Notes under the pieces: generated by a model
What the model was told of the DNA's origin: nothing
The model's database searches: none
What the model saw: the letters and a program-made list of their open reading frames with translations, nothing else
Translations under genes and position numbers: made by a program
Shown here: piece by piece, positions 1 through 25,163 of the stretch
Layout of the letters: each line of letters opens with the position of its first letter
Position numbering within the stretch: position 1 is the first letter of the stretch
Assembly: GCA_009760855.2 (NCBI GenBank)
Contig: WPIO01000060.1
Span: forward strand, 1,729,501 to 1,793,500
Origin: Cristatella mucedo
Lineage: Eukaryota; Bryozoa; Phylactolaemata; Cristatellidae
Length of the DNA stretch: 64,000 nt
Reading direction: 5' to 3'

Positions 1-1330
1 GGATGTCACAAATGCATGGACTAATTTAGATGTGGTATCCTTGTCTAAGCAAGCCCGAATTTTAGCACTGTCATGTAGCTGAAAGTAGGCAGACTTGGCT
101 GTGGAGCTGATGTTGTTATCTAGTGAAACGTCACTTTGGAACATTACATCTAGATCGTGTGCAGGTATGGACAACAGGAGATATGCTTGCAGAGCCATTT
201 TGAGCGATAAACTCTCTAGTTTCTGAGTCACTCTTGGTTTTCTTATAGCTAGTAAGTTGGTTTTATCGTCATTTTATTTGACAAAGTTTGCTGCCAACCA
301 TGTGCGGATGTCAGCAATACATGCAGCAAGGAAGTTGAGAGATCTCGACGTGCAGGAGGGCTAGGAGGGATCAAAGCAAAGGGTAGAACTGAGCATCATC
401 TGCATAGACGTGAAAGCCCAGATTGTGCTTGGCGATCACATCGGCAAGAGGGAGAGTATAAACTGTGTAAAGAAGTGGACCGAGCACAGCCATGTGGTAT
501 CCCATACTTCTGTGGTTCTTCGGGTGACCTTTGTCTGTTTACATACATTCTCTGGAGTCACCCTCTGAGATACGATCTAATCGTTGCTGTGAAGTGCCCG
601 TGATGCCCAGGCGAGATGAGAGGCACTCAAGAAGGACTGTGAGAAATTGTATCAAACTCTGCCGGAAGATCGAGCTAAAAAGGCAGCAAGACTCTGCCCA
701 AGTCTGCATTCCTGAAGTCGTTATACATCTTAAGAAATGCTGACTGTGGAGTGATTAGCCCTCGATCCAGACTAGAACTTACCAGGTTTGAGTTTTCAAT
801 ATACAAGGTCAGCTGGTCTGCGACAACTTGTTCCTGTGTCTTTGATAGGAATGGTAGAAGGGAAACTGGGCAGAAACTGCTAAAAGTTCTTTTGGTCTAG
901 TGTTGCTTTCTTATTTAGTGGCCTAACCACAACCTTTTTGAAAGGTGCAGGGACATGGCCTGAGGCTAAGGACATATTTATTTTATGTTAATTATGGGTG
1001 GCAGCAGCAGGTCTATGCATCCTAGAAGCTGGACAATGGAAATAGTATCTAGAGGACTATTAGTCTTCTTTGACTGGGAGAGAATTTCAGAATGAGGTCA
1101 CTCAGGCCTCCTTGAATGTAGACATTGAGGTGCTGCAGAGAGCTGAGGAAGATTAGTGAGTCTTGCAGGGTTTTATTGAGGACAGGAGTCCAGAAAGGAT
1201 GCTTACCCTTGGGATGAACTTCCTGTTCTGGTCTCGCTTGACTAATTTGCTTGAGAAAGGATCAACTAGATCACACGATGATCACTTGGTAAGAAGCTAC
1301 CCTGGGGCGATTAAGGAGACGTTGATGGTA
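1..1330 (-). mobile_element. LINE A (L2/CR1-like) partial ORF2, minus strand
   Basis: Read on the minus strand, this stretch encodes broken pieces of a non-LTR retrotransposon polyprotein. From high to low coordinates these are the linker before the RT (about 1330-770), an RT core with an LDLPAEFDTI-like motif near 640-690, a [11 protein letters not shown] segment near 500-540, a degenerate YADD region near 380-420, and the post-RT LVHAFVTS region at the left edge. Frameshifts and stops make it a pseudogene. The same segments occur on the plus strand at 14.2-14.9 kb and 61.2-62.8 kb, which is how it was recognised. It runs off the left edge of the window. Confidence 0.8.
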
Positions 1331-1430
1331 GGCATCAACATGTTTGGGTTGTGCATATGTGATTCAACAACACAAGCTTCGCTGAGTCATAATAGAAATA
1401 GTCATAGTGTGATTATGGAAGACAGCAGAC

Positions 1431-1512
1431 GTAAAGTGCCTAGAAAGAGATTGAGTTCTCTTATGGCACTGTATCGTGTATTATTATTATTTTTATTATT
1501 ATAACTGACCGT
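1431..1512 (+). repeat. LINE A 3' hairpin tail with (ATT)n
   Basis: The stem strands AGTGCC (ending 1440) and GGCACT (1465-1470) flank an inner AGAGA/TCTCT pairing, and a TATTATTATTATT microsatellite follows. This is the conserved 3' end of LINE A. It lies in sense orientation directly beside the inverted LINE A body at 1-1330, the arrangement expected of a 5'-inverted (twin-primed) insertion. Confidence 0.75.
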
Positions 1513-1714
1513 ATGAAGGAAGTGCACCATCTTACTGCATGACACAATGACGCAGAAGACGTGACAGAAGGATGGGGAAGAATGGCTTTCTCACTTTAAT
1601 TAGTAGAGATATCTATTGTATCTAGACTTGGCATTTGCTAAGATCGAATGGTGTGATCGATCTACTGTAGTCTCTTGTTGAATCTGCACGTAATCTATGT
1701 GCCCTATCCCAAAG

Positions 1715-2520
1715 CGGCCTCATTAGACGACCACATCAGCTCCACAGTCAAATCTGCCTACTTTCATCTGTATAACATTGTAAAGTTTGGGCTTGTTTTG
1801 ACAGGGATATCACATTTAAATTGGTCCATTCATTTGTGACATCCCGTCTCGGCTTCTGTACCTCACTTCTTAGTGGTCTTCCGGCCCATGCAATCAGGTG
1901 CTCACAGCTGGTCCAAAACTCTGCAGCTTGGCTTGTCTGTCGTAAGTATCGCAGTTGCCACATCACACCACTTCTCGCCGACCTGCACTGGCTTCCAGTC
2001 AAACAACGCAATGACTTCAAGGTTCTGTCACTCACGTATAGGTCTCTTCGTTCTTTGGATCCGGCCTACCTACCAGATCTACTCCCCCACCGAGCTAAGC
2101 ATCGTACCAACCACTTTCGGAATCTAGTGGTTTACCTATACATTGTTTGAACCTCAAATCCTTTGGAGACCGTGCCTTTAGTTCGTATGCTTCCAAAGCC
2201 TGGAACTCACTTCCGACTGTAATCACTCCCCTGACTTGATTTTATTTTTTTTTAAATACGCATTTATTTATCACAGCATTTAGTGGGTCCGTGGGATTCG
2301 TCCTTTGCGCACATATGCATGCTGACACTATGCATTCTGCCGCGAATCATATGTGCATGCTGACCCTGTGCATTTCACCTTTAACCGTGTTGTGCTTGCT
2401 GACATTGAGCATGCTACCACTAATCATTCGATTCGTGCTTCCTTTTGCAGCAAATGTAAAGTGCCTAGAAAGAGATTGAGTTCTCTGTGGGCACTATTTA
2501 TAACAAATGTATTATTATAT
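1715..2520 (+). mobile_element. LINE A 3' fragment with tail
   Basis: A 5'-truncated copy encodes the post-RT region: an SRLGFCTSLLSGLP-type segment, then HWLPVKQR and FKVLSLTYRSL motifs. It has frameshifts, an untranslated 3' end, the hairpin at 2459-2495 (AGTGCC paired with GGCACT) and a short ATT tail. It is a dead copy. Confidence 0.85.
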
Positions 2521-2924
2521 TCAGATGCCTGGCGGTGGGCAGTCAGTTCTGATCTTGTGTATGCTTTTCGAGGCTTGTTCTCACTAGACCTAGAGCTTGT
2601 TTAAAGTCTTCGGTGGTAAACCATTGACCGGCTGGGTGAGAGCGTACATTGTCCTTAGTCGGAGGTGCAAACTCCTTAAGCATGTGAATGTGAAGTGCTC
2701 AGTAGCTGTGCTTCCAGAAAGCCTTTCCGAAATATATCTCGTTTGTCTTAATAGATCTAGAGTCTGTAGGATTTAAAACGTTGGGTGCTCTCTCGATCAC
2801 ATTCATTAGCGTACCGGTACATTATACTCGGTAAATTATATGCTACATATTTGGTAAAAATCCATTGGTAGCTGGCGGTTGCTAGGGGGTGGGGTAGGTT
2901 GGTCTTAAGTAAAGTTAGGGCCAG
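2521..2924. other. No recognisable feature
   Basis: I see no coding exon or named repeat in this stretch between a LINE A tail and the SINE pair. The short ORFs overlapping it have no recognisable motif. Confidence 0.5.
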
Positions 2925-3066
2925 CTGACGCGATAAATAGCCTCATTTAAATAGCAGCAGAAGACCCTTGGCAGCCCTCGCCTGGCTTTGAGCAGGCCAT
3001 GAAGGATTGTCTGCTGCGGACTCGAACCTGCTTCCTCGAACCTGAGTCGGGAAGAGCGAGCAAGTT
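2925..3066 (-). repeat. tRNA-derived SINE, minus strand
   Basis: On the minus strand there is a tRNA-like head with a perfect B box, GGTTCGAGTCC. A body ending in GTCTTCTGCTGCTATTTAAA and GAGGCT follows. The same body occurs in the other SINE copies listed here. It is a head-to-head neighbour of the plus-strand copy that follows. Confidence 0.75.
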
Positions 3067-3072
3067 ACCCCT

Positions 3073-3252
3073 GGCCGTGATGGCACACCAGGTTATGTGG
3101 TTACTTTCACGACCTCGGTCCCGAGGTAGTGGGTTCGATTCCTGCGGTGGGCTATCCTTTATCGCCACTGCAAGCAGTGGTGATAGCCTTAGTAAAGGCT
3201 CTTCTGTTGCTATACAAAAAAGGCTGTTTAATCAGCTAGGATTTTTTTTGCC
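3073..3252 (+). repeat. tRNA-derived SINE, plus strand
   Basis: The head starts near GATGGCACACCAGG. It carries a perfect pol III B box, GGTTCGATTCC (about 3131-3141), then a body that can fold through CCTTTATCGCCAC with GTGGTGATAG, and ends in AAAAGGCTGTTTAATCAGC and a T run. It is close to full length and nearly identical to the copy at 45.7 kb. It ends about 75-150 bp before the first MIS12 coding sequence. Confidence 0.85.
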
Positions 3253-3398
3253 TAGGACCTAGCTCCCTGCTGCATGCTGACTGCAGCTGTTCATTGGACG
3301 CTTTGCTTGGCGCCTCGTTCTTTCAGGATCCGGACGTTGTCGACACGTGGTGCAGGAAGCTCTTGCGCGACGGCGATTATCAGCTGCAGGACTACGAG

Positions 3399-16830
<13,432 letters not shown>

Positions 16831-17869
16831 TCTACATTCTGACCCGAAGGGCCGATGGCTGTCTGTCCGTCAGCTGCCTGTTACCTGGCTCTTAACCTAG
16901 CTGTGATTGCGTTCTCGTCGTCTCAATATTTATGTACCTACATTTCCCGAATGCTCACGGAAATCGTCGACCTTACGTGCTGCAATCTGTCAAGAAACGA
17001 GTCGCATCTGGGGTCTTCATTCGGTGTCTCCAGTTCATCGGACTCGAGCATTGTTAACTCCTTGTGAAGTCGTCTCGTTCTTTTTTTCTGCTTAAAGCCT
17101 CTGGCCATCTAGCTCGGCTGTGTGACCTATGCTTTACCACAATTTAGCAGCATGGATGATGGTTCCTGTTATATTCGTAGGCAGACCGACTGCTAAGCAA
17201 TACACATGCGTAAGAAATAACTCTTTAATGAGAGGAAATGAACTCCGACAAGCTGTCACTCCAGAGAGAGCCTGTGTGAGTGTGTCACAGGGCGGAGCCC
17301 TGATATGCCATGCCTATGGTAATCAAGAGTGCACCGGGGCTGGGCCACTGCTAATTAATAATGGTAGCAGACTGGCAGGCAGACATCATTCTGATTGGTC
17401 CGTTCTGTTAATGCCTGATGGCTCCAGGAGCCACCAAAAGAGGCTGGCACGTTCGGGGCCCCCCAAAGGCTTTGGGTGCCACCGAAAGTCGTCGCTGAGC
17501 TGTGGCTTGGTCAGTAACAATTGTCATCGCCATCGTGGTCTCTATGCGACTCATCGGGCGTTCTACTGCTCTGTTCTACTGTTCGGACTGCTGATGGCTT
17601 TGCAAATGCAGTGTGCCTGCAGGAAGTTTCCTCTGCTCTACTCCGCGGCCTTGTTATGTCGGGGAGGGCTTGTATCGCCGTGCCATTTTAGCCAGTTGAG
17701 CTCCCTGTGGTGGCTAGCTCAGTTTGCAGAAGACTTGCCTTTTATGTTTTTTGCACGGGTGCTGTTATTGCCCAGGTGTTATTGCTGGTCTTTGGTTGAT
17801 CAGCCGCGACGGCAGCTGGCATGCTGCAAGCCAGCAGCTTCGTTTGTACTTACCATTTTCTGCAATGTC

Positions 17870-17989
17870 CAGGATTGTGATCTAGACCTTGGCATCGTAT
17901 GCAGCAATGATGACGGGAATGTCACTCTGCTAGATCTCGCAGCTTCGACACCATTGATCACGATGTCCTACTTGAACGATTGAGAACAA
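17870..17989 (+). mobile_element. LINE B reverse transcriptase, 5' piece
   Basis: Encodes VTLLDLAA, then after a one-base shift FDTIDHDVLLERLRT, the A-motif region of a CR1/L2-like RT. The frame resumes exactly at 19308 ([19 protein letters not shown]) after the solo LTR, so both pieces belong to one copy. The 5' limit is approximate. Confidence 0.8.
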
Positions 17990-19303
17990 TGTAACGCCGA
18001 AGGCTCGGCGGGGTAAGCTTGACCTGCTGCTTACCTAGCGGCATAGCCTATCGCCTAATGCCGTCCGGTGCGCGCCTACGCGAAATAAGCTGGCCGCCAC
18101 GAAACGAGCGTTTCTGGCGCTGACCTGCTTACCGTTACTAAAGGGGGTCGTGAGTCCGCGGCGTGAATTGGAAAGCGAGACACACAAATTGGGGGTTTTA
18201 CTGAACTTTATTCGCAAGCGCACAAAGTCCCTGCGCGTCTAGTTCAGCTTTATCTCCACACGCCTCGCACGTTCAACACTCTTGCGGAGGGAATACTCCT
18301 CTACACTAAGCGCGACCCGGACCCTAAACCCTAACCGGTGAACTAGGAATCCTTTCCCACCTGTGCCGAGGGAATACCCCAAACACGCCAACTTAAACAC
18401 TCGAGCGGAGGGAGTACTTCTCCACACTGAAGTGCGAACCGGAGTCTAAACCCTACCCTGTGAACTAGAACTCGGTTTCCACCAGTGCGACCAGAATACT
18501 CCACACACGCCAATTCAAGCACTCCTGCGGAGGAAATAATTCTCCACACTGAAGCGCGACCCGGAGCCTAAACCCTACCCGGTGAACTAGAGCTCCACAC
18601 ACGCCAACTACGCCTAGCTCGCGCCGGCAAATCCCTATGCCGAGACCACGTGCTAGCGTGCACACACACGACACGAAAGAACACAAAATGCTAGCCCTGG
18701 CGCGATACGACCGTTTTCGGTGTAGTTCCACCGAATCCTCTTAGAGCTGTCTCGTCCTGTTCCGTCCATCGTCGGCGGACAGCCCGCCCTCCTCCCTCGC
18801 TTTCAGAGAAACGAGTGCCCGGCGGCGTCGAGGCGCAGAGCCGCACCAAAGACAAAAGACACGAGGCAAAAGACCCAGAGCGAGCGTCGCTCGACTCTTA
18901 AATACTTTGCTGAGACAATGGGGCAAGAGCTTAGTGGTATTGGGCCCGGACACCTTGGCCCATTACGGAAAGGAATGACTACCGTTCCCAGGCCACTGGC
19001 AGGGCACCTCCGTCCAGCTTGATTGGCGAATGGGTTCCAGACGCTTCTTTCTTGGGAAGAGGGAAGGCGGGGGTTGACAGGCCAGCCAATATCTATCAGC
19101 AGCTTCCGCGAGTATCGGACCAATTCTAAAGGCCGAATCGCCGCTGCTCGTCTCCGAGCTTCCTGGCCTGCTCCTAAGCGCTTCCTCTCTAACCGCACTG
19201 ACGCTCCTCTCTGGCTCACTGCTCCAGGACAAAGGGGCTCTAGCCCGCCGCCGAACAGCTCTTGTTCGCGCTAAAATTCAGCCAAAGCCAGCAGGGCGCT
19301 ACA
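17990..19303 (-). mobile_element. Solo LTR, 1,314 bp, with 4-bp target duplication
   Basis: It begins TGTAACGCC and ends GGGCGCTACA, imperfect terminal inverted repeats with the TG..CA ends of LTRs. It is flanked by direct ACAA repeats at 17986-17989 and 19304-19307. Removing the insert and one ACAA restores an uninterrupted LINE B reading frame. No internal retroelement genes are present, so it is a solo LTR. The minus orientation is inferred from an AATAAA on the minus strand near 18213, close to that strand's 3' end (GGCGTTACA). The sequence type resembles Ty3/Gypsy LTRs, but this is inference. It contains internal tandem repeats (18260-18610). Confidence 0.85.
18260..18610. repeat. About 122-bp tandem repeat inside the LTR
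   Basis: There are three units (18260-18384, 18385-18506, 18507-18600) and a partial fourth. Each contains a GGAGGGAATACTCC-like block, CTAAACCCTA and GGTGAACTAG. The third unit lacks about 28 bp. The repeats create three overlapping minus-strand ORFs with a common motif (LVHRVGFRLR), which I do not regard as genes. Confidence 0.85.
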
Positions 19304-20510
19304 ACAACGATCGGTCTGGCAGACGAGGTTTGGTTTAAATCGTACTTGTCTGATCATATTCAATCCCTGTCGGGTAGGGGGTCAAGTCTCATCCACCAGA
19401 CCAGTCACCTGTGGAGTCCCTCAAGGGTCAATACTCTGTCCTTTGCTGTTCTCCATTTATACTCAACCTCTGGGGAAAAGTGATTAAGGCCCATGGAATA
19501 GGATACTTTTATGCTGACTTGCCAACATTCTATCCCAGATGTCGGAAAGTTTCTTGAAACTAAACGACGATAAAACTGAACTGCTGCTCGTAGGACGCCC
19601 TAAGCAGGTGGCTGGATTAGAAGGCTTTGCTCTTGTAATGGGTGAAGCTGTTTCGAGACCGTCACCAAGTGCTCGAAATTTAGATACCGTTTTTGACAGC
19701 TGCCTAAATTTCTCAAAGCTTCATTCAGAAGAATGCTTCTGCAGCTAGCCATCACGTCCGATCCCTATCTAAGATCAGGAGCTGTCTTCCACGGTGGCTT
19801 GCAAACAGTTTAACTAGCTCCTTATTTCTTTCTCCACTTGATAATTGCAATTCCCTTTTGGCTGGGCTACCGAAACAAACAACTAGGCCTTTGCAGATGG
19901 CAATGAATATGAATGCAAGGCTAGTTAGCAAATCCCAGTGGTTTGACCGCCCGTCTCCTTTGCTAAAATAATAATAAATAGCTAGGATGTCTGCCGGTTG
20001 ATCAACAGATACATAGCAAGTTGTTGATTAACAGATACAGAGCAAAGTTCCTATGCTGACCCACAAGGCCGGCCGCGGGTTGTCTCCTCCATACCTAGCT
20101 GAACTGCTGCACCAGTTTCAGCCTCCTCCGGTCCGGTCTGGACAATAAATTAGCTGTTCCACTCCTCCACATTAAGACCTTTCGCGACAGAAGCTTTTGT
20201 TCTGCAAGTCCTAGACTGTGGAACTCACTTCCACGATTCTTACGAAACGACAACTACTTTCCTGCTTCCTTCTATGGCACTTCCTTTCCAGCCGTATTAT
20301 ATTTCTGCGTCAATGTTACTCATACCTCAACTGCTCTCCTGGTTCTGCTACGCTTCCCACTTTCTCTTTGTTGGGTGAGATGGAGTTCGCTTGCTATCGA
20401 ATTCGTAACGAAAGCCGCTTAGGCTGTGAATTCGCTATACAAAACTCTCGTACGTTACACACACGTAGTCTTTGTCGAGTTACAGACAGATACACCTTCA
20501 TCACCAATGC
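19304..20510 (+). mobile_element. LINE B, continuation after LTR insertion
   Basis: Encodes [16 protein letters not shown], a [13 protein letters not shown]-like segment with frameshifts, YAD, then SESFLKLNDDKTELLLVGRP. The post-RT region includes MNARLVSKSQWFDRP, RPRLWNSLPRFLRND-like coding and the family 3' end (CGCTATACAAAACTCTCGTA). Several frameshifts are present. It is the longest plus-strand LINE B copy. Confidence 0.85.
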
Positions 20511-21585
20511 TTGGCAAGGCGGTTCAGCCGCTAAAGTGTAACTTTACTTTTGGGTTTCTGAACGAATGCTTGGAGCAAAGGAATAAGCAACACTTTGCCA
20601 ACTGCCTTGTGTGTATGATTGTGCCCTTGACAAGTAATCAAAACTGATTTCTTAAGGGGATCGGGACTGGTATTAATCTGAACTCATTACACGTCTGTGG
20701 AAATGGTAGTTTCGTCCGAGTCCACTTCGGCTCTTGGCGAATTTAACGAATAGTTTGTCATTTGACTTGACTAATGCCGAGGATTTTGCAATCCCCTTTG
20801 CTTGTGTAGTGGTTAAGTATAGGCCAGTGGCCTGAATTGCTTCCTGTTAACGTGAAGCTTGCCGAAGTCTATATTATGCTGCTGCAAGGTTGTAATGTTT
20901 TTCTTTACTCAGACAGCGAAGTGCATCCGGCAGGATATAGCCGAGCAGCGTAAATCTTATTTTTACGAAATCAGCCGATCGACGGCACACATACTAAACT
21001 ATAGGTTCGCACTTTTATAAGTGCTGACGTTTTTTGCACTTGTTCTAGAACGCCTGTTTGGACGGTCGGCCACGGGCTTGGTGAATCGACAAAGTAGTGA
21101 GGTCTTAGCTGGTGTTCGCTTGAGTTTAAAATCGCCCACGAAGCAAAGAAAACCAGAAAAGCGAAGCTGAAATAGGAATGTCGGGGGTACAGCATGGACG
21201 CTGCAGCAAAGGACAGCGGCTGAGAAAGAAGTAACACAATTTGACTGCAGAAGAACTCAAATCGTTATAATATATTTGCATAACGCCCTCAGAACTGAAT
21301 CTCCTTTCTTGGCACTTTATAGATGGTGTATAGAAAGCTTTACCAAATGATTGGTGGTAGCATCCTTAAGCAACAGGCATAGTGTAAGCAGGTACATGCA
21401 CACGAAGAACGAATCACAAAGACCTACCATGATTGAGTGTCAAGTATGGAACTTTGGTCTGCAGCTTCGAAGGGGACCAGCATACTAGAAATATCAGTCA
21501 CCAAGGGTCTTTGAACGAAACAAAGGGCTATCTTACGTGTTGTCGCGAGAGGGTATAAGTACAATTAGGCTGATGTGCTGTTTGC
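20511..21585. other. No recognisable feature
   Basis: No conserved exon or named repeat was recognised between the LINE B end and the LINE A tail at 21590. Confidence 0.45.
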
Positions 21586-21587
21586 AA

Positions 21588-21652
21588 ATGTAAAGTGCCT
21601 AGAAAGAGATTGAGTACTCTGAGGGTGCTATAACTAATTTATTATTGCTATT
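21588..21652 (+). repeat. LINE A 3' hairpin tail
   Basis: AAAGTGCC, AGAGATTGAG and GGTGCTA, then TTTATTATTGC. A short tail-only copy. Confidence 0.7.
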
Positions 21653-22239
21653 GTATTGCAGCTGAGCAAAAATGAGCCAGGTCGAGGCCGATCCAAGTCG
21701 TTGTATAGCCCCTTGAGAAGTGAATCCGTCTACATCCAGTTAATTACAAGTCGCAAGAATAGCAATAGTGAACTTTTGACCCGCATCGCCCCAGAAGGTA
21801 AGGTACTCTTCACGACCCAGTTCATGAAATCAAGTCCTGCACTGGACGACCCATAACTCACCTCTGCAAGAGGCTTTGCTATACGTAAAGGTCCTTTGCC
21901 ACTGTACAAATGAGGCATTTATATCACCTTACGTATCGGGCTTATACCAGTATGCAATAGCACCCAAAAAGACACTCAAGGTCAACCGTTTATAGGAATC
22001 CTGGTTAGTAACAAGCTCTGAATCGTGCCCAGGTAAGCACGAAAGGGACGTAGGAAAAAAGACGTTAATTTGCTCGCATGCAAAGCTGAGTAGAAACGAT
22101 GCATCTTCAGCTGAAACTCTGATAAAAATGGTGAAAAGTCTCTCAACATTACGCATGTCTGTTAATGTGCCTTTTAACGGACAAACCTGTTAGAAGTGCA
22201 ATCCGAAGTTTGGATATTGGCTTACAACCGGAACAGTTT

Positions 22240-23570
22240 AAAAACTGAATTTGTCAGACATGGTTAAACCGGAAGTATTCCTTCAAACTCCTCATACGAA
22301 CTTCGGCTTCGCGTGCGGCCTTAGTATGGATGTCTCTCCTGTGGACTTCATCCAAAGCAGCTATATAGCCCTAAAAAGTAACCTGCCCATAACTCGCAAC
22401 CATTTCCATTCTATAACCACATTGGAATCAGTATGCAATGTACTAAATAGTGTTGCAAAGTCATGGCAGGTCGTAACAACGCCGGTAGCCAGTTCCCGAA
22501 CTTTGGCTTCGTACGATCGGGAAGCCCGGTCATCAAAAGATTTCAGTTTAGGAAAGGCATGACACTGGGAGCCGAGGAGCTGGTGATTCGAGAGGACACT
22601 GGGGGAGCAATGAGATCGGATCGGTAGCCTGGTGCCAGCCAGTGAAGCGACCGCTAGGCCCTCGGAGAGGATCGTTAAGTCATCTCGACGTTCGATGGTG
22701 TTGGTGAAACTTGTTCATTAAGTGACGTTTGGTGTGGCAGCTACGGCGTAGGCCGTATTCCACACGACCTGTTGAGCGTTGCACTAATTTCGGTCGATGA
22801 CGGCACATGCCGGGAATCCTGAATAAATCGAATTGCCGTATTTTAGACGGGCTGTCCTAAAAGCACGAATTTGGCAGCCGTATTTTACACGAGCGAAGCT
22901 CCTATTTTGGTGATGTTCCTTACATGAAAGTGGGTCGACTTGGTGGTGGAGGCAACGTGGTTCGATCCAATTCCAAGTCGTTTTGAAACAATATGCCCGG
23001 ATTATGGGCCGACTTCACTGGAGTGAAGTTAGCTCATTGACTTATCTTTCCGATGAGGTCTACCGACTTAAGTCTGATAATAGGCTTGCCCATAACTGTT
23101 TGGTTGGTCTCATATTAATTGAGCTTTTATCAAATTAGAGACCACCCAAATGTGAATGTCGTCGATGTAGGCATCAAGATAATTGAGTTGGATGCAGGGC
23201 AAGGCTCTCAGTGGTTGATGGAGAGGTAGAACAAAGTGTTATTGGCAGAGAAATAAAAGCCAGAATTCTGAGGTAGGCGACCCCTTATTCGAGAGAGTGT
23301 AATTAGTGAAAAGAGGGGCCCAAGACCGAACCATAAAGTACCCAATACTTCTGGGACTCCCTCCTGATATATACAGTCGGACATCTCGAACTGAGATCAC
23401 TCTCCCAGCTTTGCATCGTTCTAGCGAGACCTAGGCCTGTCAATAGGCGCGTATCTGAAGCACAATTGGGTCAAATGCTAAGAACTAGCAGTCTACTAGC
23501 GTGTAGGACCTTGCCAAACCAGTGGTGTTTATGAGGTAATTTTTTTAACCAGATCAGCTTTTGTGGAATT
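22240..23570 (-). mobile_element. Degenerate third LINE copy
   Basis: On the minus strand a decayed RT is recognisable near 23200-23400 (VLGPLLF-like followed by an LP..Y..LS block and FYFSANN where FYADD is expected), with decayed post-RT sequence near 22560-22800 (HRPKLVQ). It is too diverged to assign to LINE A or LINE B. Boundaries are approximate. Confidence 0.5.
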
Positions 23571-23589
23571 GTTTGGTCTATATCCGGAA

Positions 23590-24220
23590 GGGAGCTTGTT
23601 AGTAACGTCTGATGAACTGATCTGGCCGCTTAGCTCCTGAACCACCGCTCGTTCGAATCTCGTCCTGGATTCGAATGGCAGGAGGCGATGAGATGAGAGT
23701 TACTTAGGTTTTTAGGACGAATAGCCGGCTTCATAACGAGTGTCTCGACAACTGTTTTCAGAGAGTAAGAGACCAAGCTGGTAATGAGGGACATATTGGA
23801 TACTTGTTTTCGTAAGCAGGTCCGAGCACCTCGTAGTGAGAACTGTAGGACAAGGCTTATTATATGAGTATTAGCGGCTTTCTTAGCTTAGAGCACAAAT
23901 TTAGCAAGCCGTTCATCAGGGAGCAGGGCGGGACGGGAAGGAGAGTATGGTGGTGTGGCGTTGCAGTCAGGCGCAGACAGGTGCAATGCTATGGAATCCC
24001 TAATCCATTTTATTTTACATTCGATGAGTGAGGAGAAACACAGGTATAGACTGCCAGGTGTATAAGTATCTCCAATGCCGTAAGCATCTCTCGTGGCTGC
24101 CACTAGTGTGGGCTGATAATACTTTTTTTTTTTTTAGTTTGGCAGTACTACTCGCTAGCATACTGCCGAAGCTAGGGGGTATGTAAAGTCAACTCAGCGG
24201 CCAACTTCTACAACCAATTT
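23590..24220. other. Unassigned; possible tRNA-like remnant
   Basis: A stretch near 23625-23690 has GTTCGAATCTCGTCC resembling a tRNA T-loop/B box, preceded by GGCCGCTTAGCTCCTGAACC. It could be the head of another SINE family. No fold into an intact tRNA was evident. The remainder shows nothing. Confidence 0.3.
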
Positions 24221-24221
24221 G

Positions 24222-24388
24222 TGAACAGCCTCTTTTTAAAGCGGTGGAAGAGCCTTTAGGGTTATTACCACCGCTTGCAACGGCAATAAAGGCTCACCCA
24301 CAACAGGATTGGAATTCGCGACCTCGGGACCGTGATAGTGAAAAGCAACCACCGCCCCTAGTGTGCCATTACGGCTCACCTCCACTAG
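24222..24388 (-). repeat. tRNA-derived SINE, minus strand
   Basis: The reverse complement shows GTAATGGCACACTAGG, GGTCCCGAGGTCGCG and a mutated B box (AATTCCAATCC). A 9-bp outer stem, GAGCCTTTA with TAAAGGCTC, and AAAAAGAGGCTGTT follow. Same family as 45.7 kb. Confidence 0.8.
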
Positions 24389-24389
24389 T

Positions 24390-25160
24390 GCAGTCAATTT
24401 TTCTAGGCTAGGTTATTCAACCGCTATTGTACAGCTGCCTTATAAACGTTGAGGGATTTCAGATCTCAAACTCTCGGAAAAATGGTCTGGTGTGAGTAAA
24501 ACGCTTCGATTGCCCCCACTCGTCGTAGACATGATGACATGGGAAAACTCGCCTTAAGCAAACCCCTCACACTGCACTGCCGCTCGCCCCGGACTCCCTG
24601 TCTATAGCGACGATAGACGACGTGGTCAGGCTGAGTCAAGGGTGAGACAGTAGGCGAAAGCTCACGGCAAACGGAGGACCAACACCGAAACGTCTCCCCT
24701 CCACTCAATCAGCGACGGCCGAGGTTGCGACTCGAACGTACTCGAGGCGACTCAACCGACTGGCCAGGAAAGTTGCGTCATCTCTTCGGAAAAGCGGATT
24801 GCCAATATCATTGAGAAGGCTGCAGCCCTCAGGACGACTTTGCTTTCGGGCAAGTGCGAGGACTAACTGAACGGCACAGAGGTCTTGAACGGGTCAGACA
24901 TGCCAGCGTGAGAAACTCAACTAATCCTGGCGATGACGTCCTTTTGCCTGTATCCTGCCTCTCTCTACCCCTGTATCTCTAGTATAGATACTGGCATCCA
25001 CCAGCAGTCGCCCGTCAGTGCGATGAGCGGTCTTCGGCTGACTCACGCTAGCCGCGATGCAGATGAAACCGTTCCCAAGCGCAGCTAGCGAGACAGCCAC
25101 CAGATACCACCAGCCTCGGCACAGAGCTCAGTCGCTGGACAAATCCACTGCGTTCGCCAT
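24390..25160. other. No recognisable feature
   Basis: No splice-flanked coding or named repeat recognised. Confidence 0.4.
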
Positions 25161-25163
25161 TCC

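Noticed and set aside
17129-17983. 284-codon plus-strand ORF
   Set aside because: Its end overlaps the LINE B RT in the wrong frame, it has no recognisable motif, is Cys/Leu rich in a random-looking way, and it stops because of a frameshift within the RT. Probably chance plus element sequence.
18311-18340. Telomere-like CCCTAA pair
   Set aside because: Only two units, repeated because of the LTR tandem array; not an interstitial telomere.
18239-18731. Three overlapping minus-strand ORFs sharing a motif
   Set aside because: The similarity comes from the 122-bp tandem repeat inside the solo LTR, not from a gene family.
23620-23690. Possible tRNA gene
   Set aside because: A T-loop-like GTTCGAATC is present, but I could not pair an acceptor or anticodon stem; at best a SINE head.
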